This document shows positions 11,658 to 21,299 of a stretch of 64,000 nt of DNA, piece by piece. The DNA is from Schistocerca nitens. Its lineage: Eukaryota > Arthropoda > Insecta > Orthoptera > Acrididae. A program made the translations under genes and the position numbers. The notes under the pieces are model-generated. The model saw only the letters and a list, made by a program, of their open reading frames with translations. It ran no database searches and had not been told where the DNA came from. How positions within the stretch are numbered: the stretch's first letter is position 1; the number at the start of each line of letters is the position of its first letter. The stretch lies in NCBI RefSeq assembly GCF_023898315.1, contig NC_064619.1:502358594-502422593 (forward strand), read 5' to 3'.

Positions 11658-13079
11658 CACTCCTGGAAATGGAAAAAAGAACACATTGACACCGGTGTGT
11701 CAGACCCACCATACTTGCTCCGGACACTGCAAGAGGGCTGTACAAGCAACGATCACACGCACGGCACAGCGGACACACCAGGAACCGCGGTGTTGGCCGT
11801 GGAATGGCGCTAGCTGCGCAGCATTTGTGCACCGCCGCCGTCAGTGTCAGCCAGTTTGCCGTGGCATACGAAGCTCCATCGCAGTCTTTAATACTGGTAG
11901 CATGCCGCGACAGCGTGGACGTGAACCGTATGTGCAGTTGACGGACTTTGAGCGAGGGCGTATAGTGGGCATGCGGGAGGCCGGGTGGACGTACCGCCGA
12001 ATTGCTCAACACGTGGGGCGTGAGGTCTCCACAGTACATCGATGTTGTCGCCAGTGGTCGGCGGAAGGTGCACGTGCCCGTCGACCTGGGACCGGACCGC
12101 AGCGACGCACGGATGCACGCCAAGACCGTAGGATCCTACGCAGTGCCGTAGGGGACCGCACCGCCACTTCCCAGCAAATTAGGGACACTGTTGCTCCTGG
12201 GGTATCGGCGAGGACCATTCGCAACCGTCTCCATGAAGTTGGGCTACGGTCCCGCACACCGTTAGGCCGTCTTCCGCCCACGCCCCAACATCGTGCAGAC
12301 CGCCTCCAGTGGTGTCGCGACAGGCGTGAATGGAGGGACGAATGGAGACGTGTCGTCTTCAGCGATGAGAGTCGCTTCTGCCTTGGTGCCAATGATGGTC
12401 GTATGCGTGTTTGGCGCCGTGCAGATGAGCGCCACAATCAGGACTGCATACGACCGAGGCACACAGGGCCAACACCCGGCATCATGGTGTGGGGAGCGAT
12501 CTCCTACACTGGCCGTAAACCACTGGTGATCGTCGAGGGGACACTGAATAGCGCACGGTACATCCAAACCGTCATCGAACCCATCGTTCTACCATTCCTA
12601 GACCGGCAAGGGAACTTGCTGTTCCAACAGGACAATGCACGTTCGCATGTATCCCGTGCCACCCAACGTGCTCTAGAAGGTGTAAGTCAACTACCCTGGC
12701 CAGCAAGATCTCCGGATCTGTCCCCCATTGAGCATGTTTGGGACTGGATGAAGCGTCGTCTCACGCGGTCTGCACGTCCAGCACGAACGCTGGTCCGACT
12801 GAGGCGCCAGGTGGAAATGGCATGGCAAGCCGTTCCACAGGACTACATCCAGCATCTCTACGCTCGTCTCCATGGGAGAATAGCAGCCTGCATTGCTGCG
12901 AAAGGTGGATATACACTGTACTAGTGCCGACATTGTGCATGCTCTGTTGCCTGTGTCTATGTGCCTGTGGTTCTGTCAGTGTGATCATGTGATGTATCTG
13001 ACCCCAGGAATGTGTCAATAAAGTTTCCCCTTCCTGGGACAATGAATTCACGGTGTTCTTATTTCAATTTCCAGGAGTG
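11658..13079 (+). mobile_element. Tc1-like transposon, 1,422 bp, intact ends
   Basis: TIRs begin cactcctggaaat on both strands; the first 27 bp match with two mismatches. TA dinucleotides flank it at 11656-11657 and 13080-13081, the expected Tc1/mariner target duplication. Removing the element and one TA rejoins the RTE sequence in the form seen uninterrupted near 37650. A second copy of exactly the same length lies inverted at 51958-53379. Confidence 0.95.
11902..12924 (+). CDS. Tc1-like transposase with DD32E spacing, intact
   Basis: A DDE transposase of the IS630-Tc1-mariner group that would cut and paste the 1,422-bp element. I chose ATG 11902 (MPRQRGREPYVQLTDFERGR), giving 340 residues, a normal Tc1 length; the frame is open upstream to 11686, but that part overlaps the TIR side and is not protein-like. 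An N-terminal paired-type helix-turn-helix (RIVGMREAGWTYRRIAQHVG) is followed by a second HTH and the catalytic domain: D155 (VFSDESRF), D244 (QQDNARSH) and E277 (SPIEHVWD). There are 32 residues between D244 and E277, two fewer than the usual 34. No frameshift or stop, so it is potentially active. The inverted copy differs at about 14 of 412 open-frame positions. Confidence 0.92.
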   Translation: MPRQRGREPYVQLTDFERGRIVGMREAGWTYRRIAQHVGREVSTVHRCCRQWSAEGARARRPGTGPQRRTDARQDRRILRSAVGDRTATSQQIRDTVAPGVSARTIRNRLHEVGLRSRTPLGRLPPTPQHRADRLQWCRDRREWRDEWRRVVFSDESRFCLGANDGRMRVWRRADERHNQDCIRPRHTGPTPGIMVWGAISYTGRKPLVIVEGTLNSARYIQTVIEPIVLPFLDRQGNLLFQQDNARSHVSRATQRALEGVSQLPWPARSPDLSPIEHVWDWMKRRLTRSARPARTLVRLRRQVEMAWQAVPQDYIQHLYARLHGRIAACIAAKGGYTLY

Positions 13080-13168
13080 TATAAAAATGCAGTCAATGAA
13101 GCAGGCAAAAAGGAATACAAACGTCTCAAAAATGAGATCGACAGGAAGTGCAAAATGGCTAAGCAGGT

Positions 13169-14383
13169 ATGCTAGAGGACAAATGTAAGGATGAAGAGGC
13201 CCATATCACTAAGGGTAAGATAGATACTGCCTACAGGAAAATTAAAGAGGCCTTTGGAGAAAAGAGGACGACTTGCATGAATATCAAGAGCTCAGATGGC
13301 AACCCAGTTCTAAGCAAAGAAGGGAAAGCAGAAAGGTGGAAGGAGTATATAGAGGGTCTGTACAAGAGCGATGTTCTTAAGGACAACAATATGGAAATGG
13401 AAGAGGATGGAGATGAAGATGAAATGGGAGATATGATACCGCGTGAAGAGTGTGACAGAGCACTGAAAGATCTAAGTCGAAAGGCCCCCGGAGTAGACAA
13501 CATCCCATTAGAATTAATGACAGCGTTGAGAGAGCCAGGCCTAATAAAACTCTACCATTTAGTGAGTAAGAGGTATAAGACAGGCGAAATTCCCTCAGAC
13601 TTCAAGAAGAATATAATAATTCCAATCCCAAAGAAAGCAGGTGTTGACAGATGTGAAAATTACCGAACTATCAGTATAATAAGCCACGGCTGCAAAATAC
13701 TAACACGAATTCCTTCTAGACGAATGGAAAAACTGGTTGAAGTCGACCTCGGGGAAGATCAGTTTGGATTCCGCAGAAATGTTGGAACACGTGAGGCAAT
13801 ATTGACCCTACGACTTATCTTAGAAAATAGAGTAAGGAAAGGCAAACCTACGTTTCTAGCATCTGTAGACTTAGAGAAAGTTTTAGACAATGTTGAGTGG
13901 AATATTCTCTTTCAAATTCTGAAGGTGGCAGGGGTAAAATACAAGGAGCGAAAGGCTATTTACAATTTGTGCAGAAACCAAATGGCAGTTATAAGAGTCG
14001 AGGGGCATGAAAGGGAAGCAGTGGTTGGGAAGGGAGTGAGACAGGGTTGTATCATATCCCCGATATTATTCAATCTGTATATAGAGCAAGCAGTAAGGGA
14101 AACAAAAGAAAAATTCGGAGTAGGAATTAAAATCCATGGAGAAGAAATAAAAACATTGAGGTTCGCTGATGACTTTGTAATTCTGTCAGAGACAGTAGAG
14201 GACCTGGAAGAGCACCTGAACGGAATGGACAGTGTCTTGAAAGGAGGATATAAGGTGAACATCAACAAAAGCAGAACGAGGATAATGGAATGTAGTCGAA
14301 TTAGATCGGGTGATGGTGAGGTTATTAGATTAGGAAATGAGACGCTTAAAGTAGTAAATGAGTTTTGCTATTTGCGGAGCTAA
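13169..14383 (+). pseudogene. RTE-like reverse transcriptase domain (copy B)
   Basis: Open frame of 404 codons carrying the RT palm and fingers: KAPGVDNIPLELMTAL near 13481, NYRTISIISHGCKILTRIP near 13660, DQFGFRRNVGTREAI near 13758, ASVDLEKVLDNVEWN near 13860 (first catalytic Asp), GVRQGCIISPILFNLYIEQA near 14035 and LRFADDFVIL near 14157 (catalytic FADD). It ends at a nonsense codon after FCYLRS (14383), where the copy at 38.9 kb continues. The Tc1-like insertion just upstream has separated it from the endonuclease. Confidence 0.88.
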
Positions 14384-14389
14384 ATAACT

Positions 14390-14940
14390 GATGATGGTCG
14401 AAGCAGAGAGGATATAAAATGTAGACTGGCAATGGCAAGGAAAGCGTTTCTGAAGAAGAGAAATTTGTTAACATCGAGTATAGATTTAAGTGTAAGCAAG
14501 TCGTTTCTGAAAGTATTTGTATGGAGTGTAGCCATGTATGGAAGTGAAACATGGACGATAAATAGTTTGGACAAGAAGAGAATTGAAACTTTCGAAATGT
14601 GGTACTACAGAAGAATGCTGAAGATTAGATGGGTAGATCACATAACTAATGAGGAGGTATTGAACAGAATTGGCGTGAAGAGAAATTTGTGAAACAACTT
14701 GACTAGAAGAAGGGATCGGATGGTAGGGCATATTCTGAGGCATCAAGGGATCACCAATTTAGTATTGGAAGGCAGCGTGGAGGGTAAAAATGTTAGAGAG
14801 AGACTAAAAGATGAGTAAACTAAACAGATTCAGAAGGATGTTGGTTGCAGTAGGTACTGGGAGATGAAGAAGCTTGCACAGGATAGAGTAGCATGGAGAG
14901 CTGCATCAATACAGTCTCTGGACTGAAGACCACAACAACA
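14390..14940 (+). pseudogene. RTE-like C-terminal domain (copy B)
   Basis: Continuation of the LINE protein after the 14383 stop: ARKAFLKKRNLLTSSIDLSV, AMYGSETWT near 14533, IETFEMWYYRRMLKIRW near 14581, and NEEVLNRI. A TGA at 14690 replaces the Trp of the intact copy. A further degraded tail, with KLAQDRVAWRAASI-like sequence, ends just before the aacaacaac terminus. The function of this conserved domain is not well defined. Confidence 0.8.
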
Positions 14941-15006
14941 ACAACCTCACATATGAATCCACAAGTTACCTGACTTTGTGCTCATTAACAGCGATTAGGC
15001 GTTAAT

Positions 15007-15365
15007 GTGTGTGCCGGAATTCCCGGTAATAGGCTCCACCTGAATGGACAGAGATATCCCATCTTCGTAGAACGTACATTGCCAGAACTGTTGGAGGATA
15101 GACGTCTGAATGTTAGACAAAAGATGCATATGCAACTCTGTGGGGCTCCAGTCCATTTTAACACTGCTGTGAGGAATCATCTGAGGGGCGCCTTCAATGG
15201 ATCAGTCAAGATGGCCCCCCAGGTACCGTGACCCCACGTGTCTTGATTTCTCTCTCTAGGGCATGTGAAGCAGTTCATATATGAAACCACAGCAGAAAAG
15301 GAAGAAGATCTTTTCGCTAGAATTGACTTCGCTGCTGGTACCATGCGGACATGCCAGGAATTTTA
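15007..15365 (+). pseudogene. Tc1/mariner-group transposase remnant of the outer DNA transposon
   Basis: The open stretch 15007-15231 contains LEDRRLNVRQKMHMQLCGAP followed by VHFNTAVRNHLRGAF. This resembles the xxDGAPAHFxxxVRxxL catalytic block, with the Asp position read here as Cys. Shifted frames give DFSLWGHVKQFIYE-like and EEDLFARIDFAAGTMR-like sequence around 15240-15350. Only the C-terminal half is left. It is consistent with the TIRs at 10147 and 15599 belonging to a Tc1/mariner-group element. Confidence 0.6.
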
Positions 15366-15603
15366 GTATGGACAGGACAATTAATCGTCCGGTGATGTAC
15401 CGTGGGCATACTAGCTGTGCATTCAAACAGTTTCTGTGAATTCCACTGCTGTAATTGGCATGTGAAACTAACTTCCGTGTATATCGCCCCTAGCCTCAGA
15501 AACTGCCGTCAGGGCTCATATGTAGCATAACTAAATAAATTTATTTTGATGTGATCTATCTCTCATATTAATTTGAACGAATAACTTCGAAACATCCTGC
15601 ATA

Positions 15604-15962
15604 TTTATTGTATAGTTTGAGCTCATCCACGTTAAACTATTCATTCCACCTATCTTATCGTTGATCATAATCACATTGCTGTTTCCTTGGTAGTCTTATT
15701 GCCCACAAAAGCCATGGTTTTATATTACGTAATCAGTGTCTCCATTTTGTTAAAAACCTCAGTAAAATCTTTAGTTGCATACAAGTGTGTTACTCATCTA
15801 CATGAAGCTGCCGCAATATTCCAGGCACTTCATCCATTAGTTACGCCATTTAACCCTTTCTTTATATGGTACGGCTACAGGATTTCTGTATTTTATTTAA
15901 AAGGTTTCTAATGTTTCCTTGCCAAATTTTTGCAAAATGACTGTTGCCACCACATTGTCGTT
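15604..15962. other. No gene seen
   Basis: AT-rich spacer. A 74-codon open frame at 15687-15911 has no recognisable motif. Confidence 0.4.
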
Positions 15963-16216
15963 CCTGTGTAGGAGAAACTGCGCTACTCGCATTCGGTAGG
16001 ACATCGGTTCAAAAACACGTGTCTTGCCATCCTGATTTAGGTTTTCCTTGATTTCTCTGAAACACTTAAGGCAAATTCCAGGATGGTTCTTTCGAAAGGC
16101 CACGAGCAATTTCATTCTCTATCCTTCCCCAGTCCGAGCTTGCGCTCCGACTCTAATGATCTCGTTGTCCATGGGACCCTAAACACTAATCTCCTCCACC
16201 TCCTGTGTAGGAGAAA
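15963..16216 (+). mobile_element. 5'-truncated SINE, second family, with 15-bp TSD
   Basis: A perfect 15-bp direct repeat cctgtgtaggagaaa occurs at 15963-15977 and 16202-16216. The body between them is a diverged member of the 7.6-kb SINE family: tcggttcaaaaacacgt replaces the B box and ccatcctgatttaggttttc follows. The first part of the tRNA-like head is missing or badly decayed. Confidence 0.85.
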
Positions 16217-16832
16217 TTGTAGTTCATCCTTGATGCCATGTTTGACAGAGATAAACTTCGAGAATTGACCATGCTGATAATTTTTGAACAAAAAAAAAAA
16301 AATTCGTAATTTCAGACATTACAGAATTTCCCTTCTCTATTACTTCTTGGCAGTCCATTTGTACACAGATTTGAGCCACCACAGCATTGTCACAAAACGG
16401 CACATGCTCTCTCAGGAGCTCAGCATTCGTTTGCAGTGTACAGAAGAACAGAAGTGGTGACCCTGGGGTAGCTAAACTGGGAATGGTAAGTGCAGCCAAT
16501 CGTGTATCACCATAAGCTCTGGGCATTCTTCAGCGACCACTGTACGGCACGGCGGTGGAGCGTTGTGTGTCACAGGGAACGGGAATCTTAGTTTCACTGG
16601 CGAAGCTGGTGAAAACCTCTTTGAAAAAGCCCTGAATCTCAACGTGTGCAGCACGCTGATGAGATGCATGGCTGTTGAGGTGGAAGAGTTATTACCGGGC
16701 AGCCTCTGGGGAGCCTGCCGCTCAACAGTACCAACACCACCAATCAAGCATGACGGCTCTTGTAGCCAGTCTTCCTGACGCAGGAGTTAATTCTAGAAGT
16801 TATGAGTCTGGTAACAGAATGCATGCTGGTAA

Positions 16833-17650
16833 GTGAAAAGGAAAGAGGAAAATGTCGATAATGTTTCGCCTTTCTATATACCAAAAGGGCTAGAAGGCAT
16901 TGCTGACACTTTAAAATCAGTCAAACGATTGCGTAATGAAACGTTGTTGGTAGTAACTTCATTGTTGGTAGAACTTCCAGTTCGCAAAATGTTGAGGACC
17001 TCCAAAACTCTCAGTGCCTTGGGGGATAAGCCATAGAAACTGAGCTGCACATCACTTCGAACTACAGCAAAGGTATTTTGATGTGCATAGACCTAGTGGA
17101 CATTCCCAAGGAGGAACTGAAAGATAAGAGAGCTCCAGAACGTATGGTCGACATGCAAAACGTAATGAAGAGGGTGGATGCCGATTTTGTAAAATATGAC
17201 TCTTATCTTGACTTTCAGTGGCACGAAACTTCCTGAGAACGTTAAGACAGATTTGCTTCGTCTAAGTATGTGGCATTATGTGTTGTTACAGATGCCAGCG
17301 CTTTGGGCATACTACAGTGTCTAGGAGAAAGCACTTGTGGCAAATGTGGCCTGCCCACGAAGGATTTGCTTGTCCATCTCCTTTGAAGAGTGTGAACTAC
17401 TCTGGGGCTCACCCTGTCTGGAGTCGGGACTGCAGCATAAACTTTGGAAAACGAATCATACATGAGTTTAAGACTATGAAACGCATAGGTAAAATGAGGC
17501 CAAAACGATGTGTTAAGCCATGGTGCCCCCCAACGTTTGCTACCTACTTTCAATCTGTTCTTATCCCTCCGTTACAAAGGTGGATCCTATACCACCAACA
17601 CAAAGATGGGGTGGAGTATACGCCAATGCCTACAACTATCCTGCCTCGTT
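16833..17650 (+). pseudogene. LINE ORF1 (Gag-like, zinc knuckle) remnant, copy 2
   Basis: Reads SPFYIPKGLEGIADTLKSVK near 16860, the conserved N-terminal block seen again in copy 3 near 26695. Then a Gag-like central region with frameshifts, and a CCHC-knuckle region around 17278-17430: CYRCQRFGHTTVS, then HEGFACPSPLK, then GAHPVWSRDCS. These bind the element's RNA in the ribonucleoprotein. Key cysteines of the knuckles are partly lost. The frame is interrupted by the piggyBac-like insertion at about 17650. Confidence 0.75.
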
Positions 17651-17900
17651 GATTTTTTGTGTAAGACCTCTACTAATTGGTTGTTCCACGTTCTGTTTTT
17701 TTTTTCTCACCTTATTATAGCTAAGGAACATTTTACAATGAACAAATTATGTATGTTGATAACATTTTACAATGGACAATTTATTTATCTTTATAACATT
17801 GGCAATGAACACTTCAGTGGTTACATAACAAATCCAACATACAATAAATGTCCAAGTTCTTTATTTCTGCCTGTGTTCGTCCTTCGCAACGACCTGGGAG

Positions 17901-19565
17901 TCAGCTGATAAGTGCTTCAAGTTCTGAGACGCAGTCGGGACAAAGGAAGGTTGCATGTTAGGCCAGGTAAATATACTGACCGCAGGCTTTGCATACATAG
18001 TTCGACTTTCTGCCCTTCTTGCGGCCGCACGGCCCACAGCTTGAATTCTTCTTCATCTTTTTTGGCGCAGGAGGTGTCACGGCCTGGTTGCTGGAACTAG
18101 GAATGAAGTCCTTGAGGCGCTGCTTCACCGGTTTAGGAAGGTGCCTGGAAGCCTCCTGGAGCTTGTAAAGCTGACCTCCAAAAAGGTCAAGGACGAGAGT
18201 TTTGAGGAATTGTGGACGTGTAAGGGTTGCCCGAGGCTAGTTGCAGAAGTGGATCACTTGTGCATTGATCCCAGCGGTGTTGAGTAGTGAGAAGACCTTG
18301 AGGGGCCATCTTCTGCAAGTTCGGCTCACGTCGAAAGTTCCGAACAACTGATCGACGGTGTCCATACCACCTTTGGTGTTATTGTAGTAAGTAATCACCT
18401 CAGTCTTCTTTTTGTCCCCTGTCGATTCGTTATATGATCATCGTGGTGAAAGATGGAGACAAGAATCAAAACCTTCTTCTTTTTGGAATGTAGGAACAGA
18501 ATGTGATTTTGTTCCTGAATCCGAACATGCTGTTGCAAACTGCGTGGCCAGAGGTGTTAGTGAATGCCATAGGGATTCCTCTTTCGTTTCTCCTATCTGT
18601 TCCGAGCACGGTCATCTTGTGCTTGCGTAGATGTGTATTGGTCAGTGGAACGCTGGTGTACCAATTGTCCATCATTAGGTTTCTTCCCGATCCAAATATC
18701 TTGGCTATGAGGCATGAAATCACATCAGCCGGGATGTGGCTCTTGTGGAAAGCGCTGCCAGGTGGCTTTCCGACATACACCTCGATGCAGGAGGTCTAGA
18801 GCACCTCAGAGTAGCACATGGTGAAGATCTTGATGCTGTACTTGACCAGCTTTGATGGGATATATTGAATGAAAGAAAATCGGCCACGGAAGCTCTCCAG
18901 TTTATCGTCGATCATAACATTACTACCAAGGATGTAATTTTGCTGACAGTTCTTACTGAACTGGTCAAAAACTTCGTGGATTAGAGACATTATATCCTGT
19001 GTACGCCTAGCCTGTTGGGTACTGAGATCATAAAATCCGGAACAGTGCAGCAGTAATCTGACACGAGTCATGGTCATCATCAGGTGGAGGATCTCGACAC
19101 CAGTCCTATTGCTGACACAGAAGCTTGCCTGATTCGCTCGTGACCTCAAGTTTGTCCTACTTCCCATAGAGACTATCAGTCTTGGTCTTGTAGTTTTTGG
19201 TAGTTGTCCCTATTTTCTTGTTGGTGCAGTCGACGATGATCTGGACAGTCTCTGGTTTAATGAAAAGACTGAGGGCTTCGTCGGGAATCTTTGCATTCCT
19301 TGCGTTTCTCGTCCATCCAGGAGCTTCTTTGATGGTGTTCCAAGATCTGCTCCTAACGTTCTGCAGGCCCAGAAGATTCTTCATCCAAGGTGACTCCATC
19401 CTTTCCCAGGTAGAGGTCGACACATTTAATATGGCCGTCAGTTCCCTCGTCGCTGCCATCCTCATTTGAGTCAGTGTCGTTTTCACTCTCTACAATTTGA
19501 CCATCAGACTCCTCGCCCGCCATCATCAACAGCGGTTCGTGCAGTTGGTGGATCACCAACTGCAC
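17901..19565 (-). pseudogene. piggyBac-like transposase, broken
   Basis: Acidic N-terminus (MMAGEESDGQIVESENDTDS near 19525), then the DDE_Tnp_1_7-type core: VMIDDKLESFRGRFSF near 18920 (first catalytic Asp), IFGSGRNLMMDNWYTSVPL near 18700 (second Asp), then KKKTEVITYYNNTKGGMDT and VDQLFGTFDVSRTCRRWPLK near 18330-18410 (third Asp). The C-terminus is a Cys-rich zinc-binding domain (CGPCGRKKGRKSNYVCKACG, then CPDCVSELEAL) ending at TGA 17901-17903. An in-frame TAA between the Cys pairs and several frameshifts disable it. The family excises precisely at TTAA. Confidence 0.88.
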
Positions 19566-19596
19566 GAACCGCTGTTGATGATGGCGGGCGAGGAGT
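19508..19596. repeat. Perfect 43-bp palindrome with 3-nt spacer
   Basis: Left arm 19508-19550 and right arm 19554-19596 are exact reverse complements; the spacer is gat. The arm begins actcctcgcccgccatcatc and ends cgtgcagttggtg. It overlaps the transposase N-terminus, so the stretch upstream of the Met block is an inverted duplicate of that coding sequence rather than normal 5' sequence. Single-stranded it would form a very stable hairpin. Confidence 0.95.
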
Positions 19597-20574
19597 TTCC
19601 TCCTCCTCTTCCTGCATGTTTCTCAGTAGCTTTCAGCCTAGCGCTTTCCCATCTATATGGCGACGTCTAAAATATAATACGCATAACTGTAATACACTAT
19701 AATCAAATAATTATAATATAATGCAATACTACAGACGAATACCAGTTGCCCAGTTATAAAACAATTGTTATTTACATCGGAATGCATAAGACTGTTGTAA
19801 TAACGTATTGTGATACAATATTATGGCTTCACAAAGCATCTGTCACTTATGTATGGCGCAGCAGTGTTGAAAATTCAGGCAACAAGCGCGGTAGGGTGGA
19901 GTGCAGTAATCCCAAAAGAAAGAAAAAGGGTCATTCCCCATCAATTTCTAGCGCACGAATGAGGAAAACGCTTGGAGCGCACTTGCCATTGACAGCTATT
20001 TAGAACCTCAGTAGTGCCTGAGCCTTCATTTCGGTGTTATACACGAAATTATGGCCCATAGGGTCTGCTGCACCCTGGTTTTCTACTGGAGGGTTAAACA
20101 GCCAGTCCAGAAAGTGGATGCTGTTACACAAATGGAGGTTTCTAGTGTCAGCACAAGTACTTACGTTTGACAATGCAGTTGTACTGCTGCATTCATTTCG
20201 AAGCCTGTGTCTCCCGAGATAACTTCAAAAAAGGCCATGATTGTCAATGGTGCAGAGCTTCTTCTTACTCCTAAGATTCAATCTGGTTCACTGTCCACAG
20301 CTGCCACTAACCCAGGTTGTGGCTCCGAAGGACCTCAGAACAAAAACTCAAAGTCGAAGGCGAAGAATCATTCACTGACGAAGATGGAAAGTACACAGTC
20401 CTACGATGTCGACGTCATGCTCTGAGATGCCTCTCTTGACTCTTCTTCAGAGGCGATGGGCCTTGGTGTCTGAATGAGGTGGTCATCTCGCTCATGACTG
20501 AGCCTCCACTCATTGTGGATTCCCCTACCCAGCAGAAAGACAGGATGAGAATGCTACTCCCATGATAGAAGGCT

Positions 20575-21170
20575 CCCATCCTACAGTGGAACATCAATGG
20601 GCTAAGGACACATGTGGAGGAACTGAAACTCCTAGCAGAGGCACGTCCTCCGTGCTTGTGTCTACAAGAAAGACATTTTAAAACCACTGATACTTCTGAA
20701 CAATGGGGCTACACCCTTCATCGAAAGGATGAGTTAATTTGGGACAGAGACAATGGAGGGGTTACTGTGTTTGTCAAAAGTACAGACCACTCCTCTGCTC
20801 CCATCTCGGTTATTGACTTACAGGCAGTGGCTGTTGAAGTTCATGTGGGTCAGAAAATCACTGTCTGCCCACTGTACTCACCTTCACAAGATGCAATAGA
20901 CTGAGGCTCTCAAGGACCTCACTGAACGACTCTCTCGCCCATTTTTCCTACTGGGTGGTTTCAGTGCCAATAATGTATTATGGGGCTCGAACTATACTTG
21001 CCGTAAGGGTCGACTCTTCAAGAACCTCATGATGTCCGTCCACAGTACAGGCAGTCTCACTTACTTTTCAGCTGCTCCTGGTTCGTCTTCAGCCATTGAC
21101 CACTCCTGCCCTTGCAGACTCAGTTATGTAGGAGGCAACTCATGACCCTCATCTGAGTGACTGCTTCCTC
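20575..21170 (+). pseudogene. LINE endonuclease domain remnant, copy 2
   Basis: Begins ILQWNINGLRTHVEELKLLA near 20579, the standard EN start (the N of QWN is catalytic), then PPCLCLQERHF (EN motif with E). FLLGGFSANNVLWGS near 20947 stands for the GDFNAHNxLWGS block, and SSAIDHS near 21094 for the region around the terminal D/H. Stops occur at 20901-20903 and elsewhere. Compare EN of copy 3 starting near 27160. Confidence 0.75.
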
Positions 21171-21299
21171 CTGTGGATCCACGTACTGGGTGGAGTATTA
21201 CTTGAAAAGAATCCACTGAGTTGGCTGGTCAGCAGGGCTAACTGGATGCTGTTCAGTAAGCTGACTTTGCTTGAACACCTTGACAGCATCCAGGAATGG

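Larger units (their letters stand above)
10352..14944 (+). mobile_element. RTE-like LINE copy B, 5'-truncated, split by a Tc1-like element
   Basis: Starts within the family's 5' UTR (agacaaacgtgtgg, which lies inside the copy that begins at 28715) and ends in the characteristic cacaacaacaacaacc tail. Domain order is apurinic-like endonuclease (EN), RT, then a conserved C-terminal region. The 1,422-bp transposon at 11658-13079 sits between EN and RT. A TSD for the LINE is uncertain (cacat near 10344 and 14947). Scattered stops show it is inactive. Confidence 0.85.
10145..15601 (+). mobile_element. TIR DNA transposon (Tc1/mariner group) carrying nested insertions
   Basis: Ends at 10147-10180 and 15566-15599 are inverted repeats of 34 bp with about six mismatches; both share ttattcgttcaa-like cores (attcgttcaa) and taaataaattt just inside. 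Possible TA target dinucleotides lie at 10143-10144 and 15602-15603. Inside, a 3' transposase remnant survives at 15007-15365. An RTE-like LINE at about 10352-14944 splits the element, and that LINE is itself split by a Tc1-like transposon. Without the guests, the host would be only about 860 bp, so it was probably already deleted. Confidence 0.65.
17660..20097 (-). mobile_element. piggyBac-like DNA transposon
   Basis: The transposase remnant lies on the minus strand. The right end (plus-strand ctactggagggTTAA, TTAA at 20094-20097) has the expected piggyBac form: read from the outside it starts TTAACCCTCC. I could not find a matching TTAACCC end on the left, so that edge (about 17650-17700) is only set by where LINE ORF1 sequence stops. 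The element lies inside I-like LINE copy 2. Confidence 0.8.

Noticed and set aside
17560..17650. Duplicate of LINE ORF1 sequence on both sides of the piggyBac element as a TSD
   Set aside because: piggyBac duplicates only TTAA; the shared KVD...TQ similarity is weak and at protein level only.
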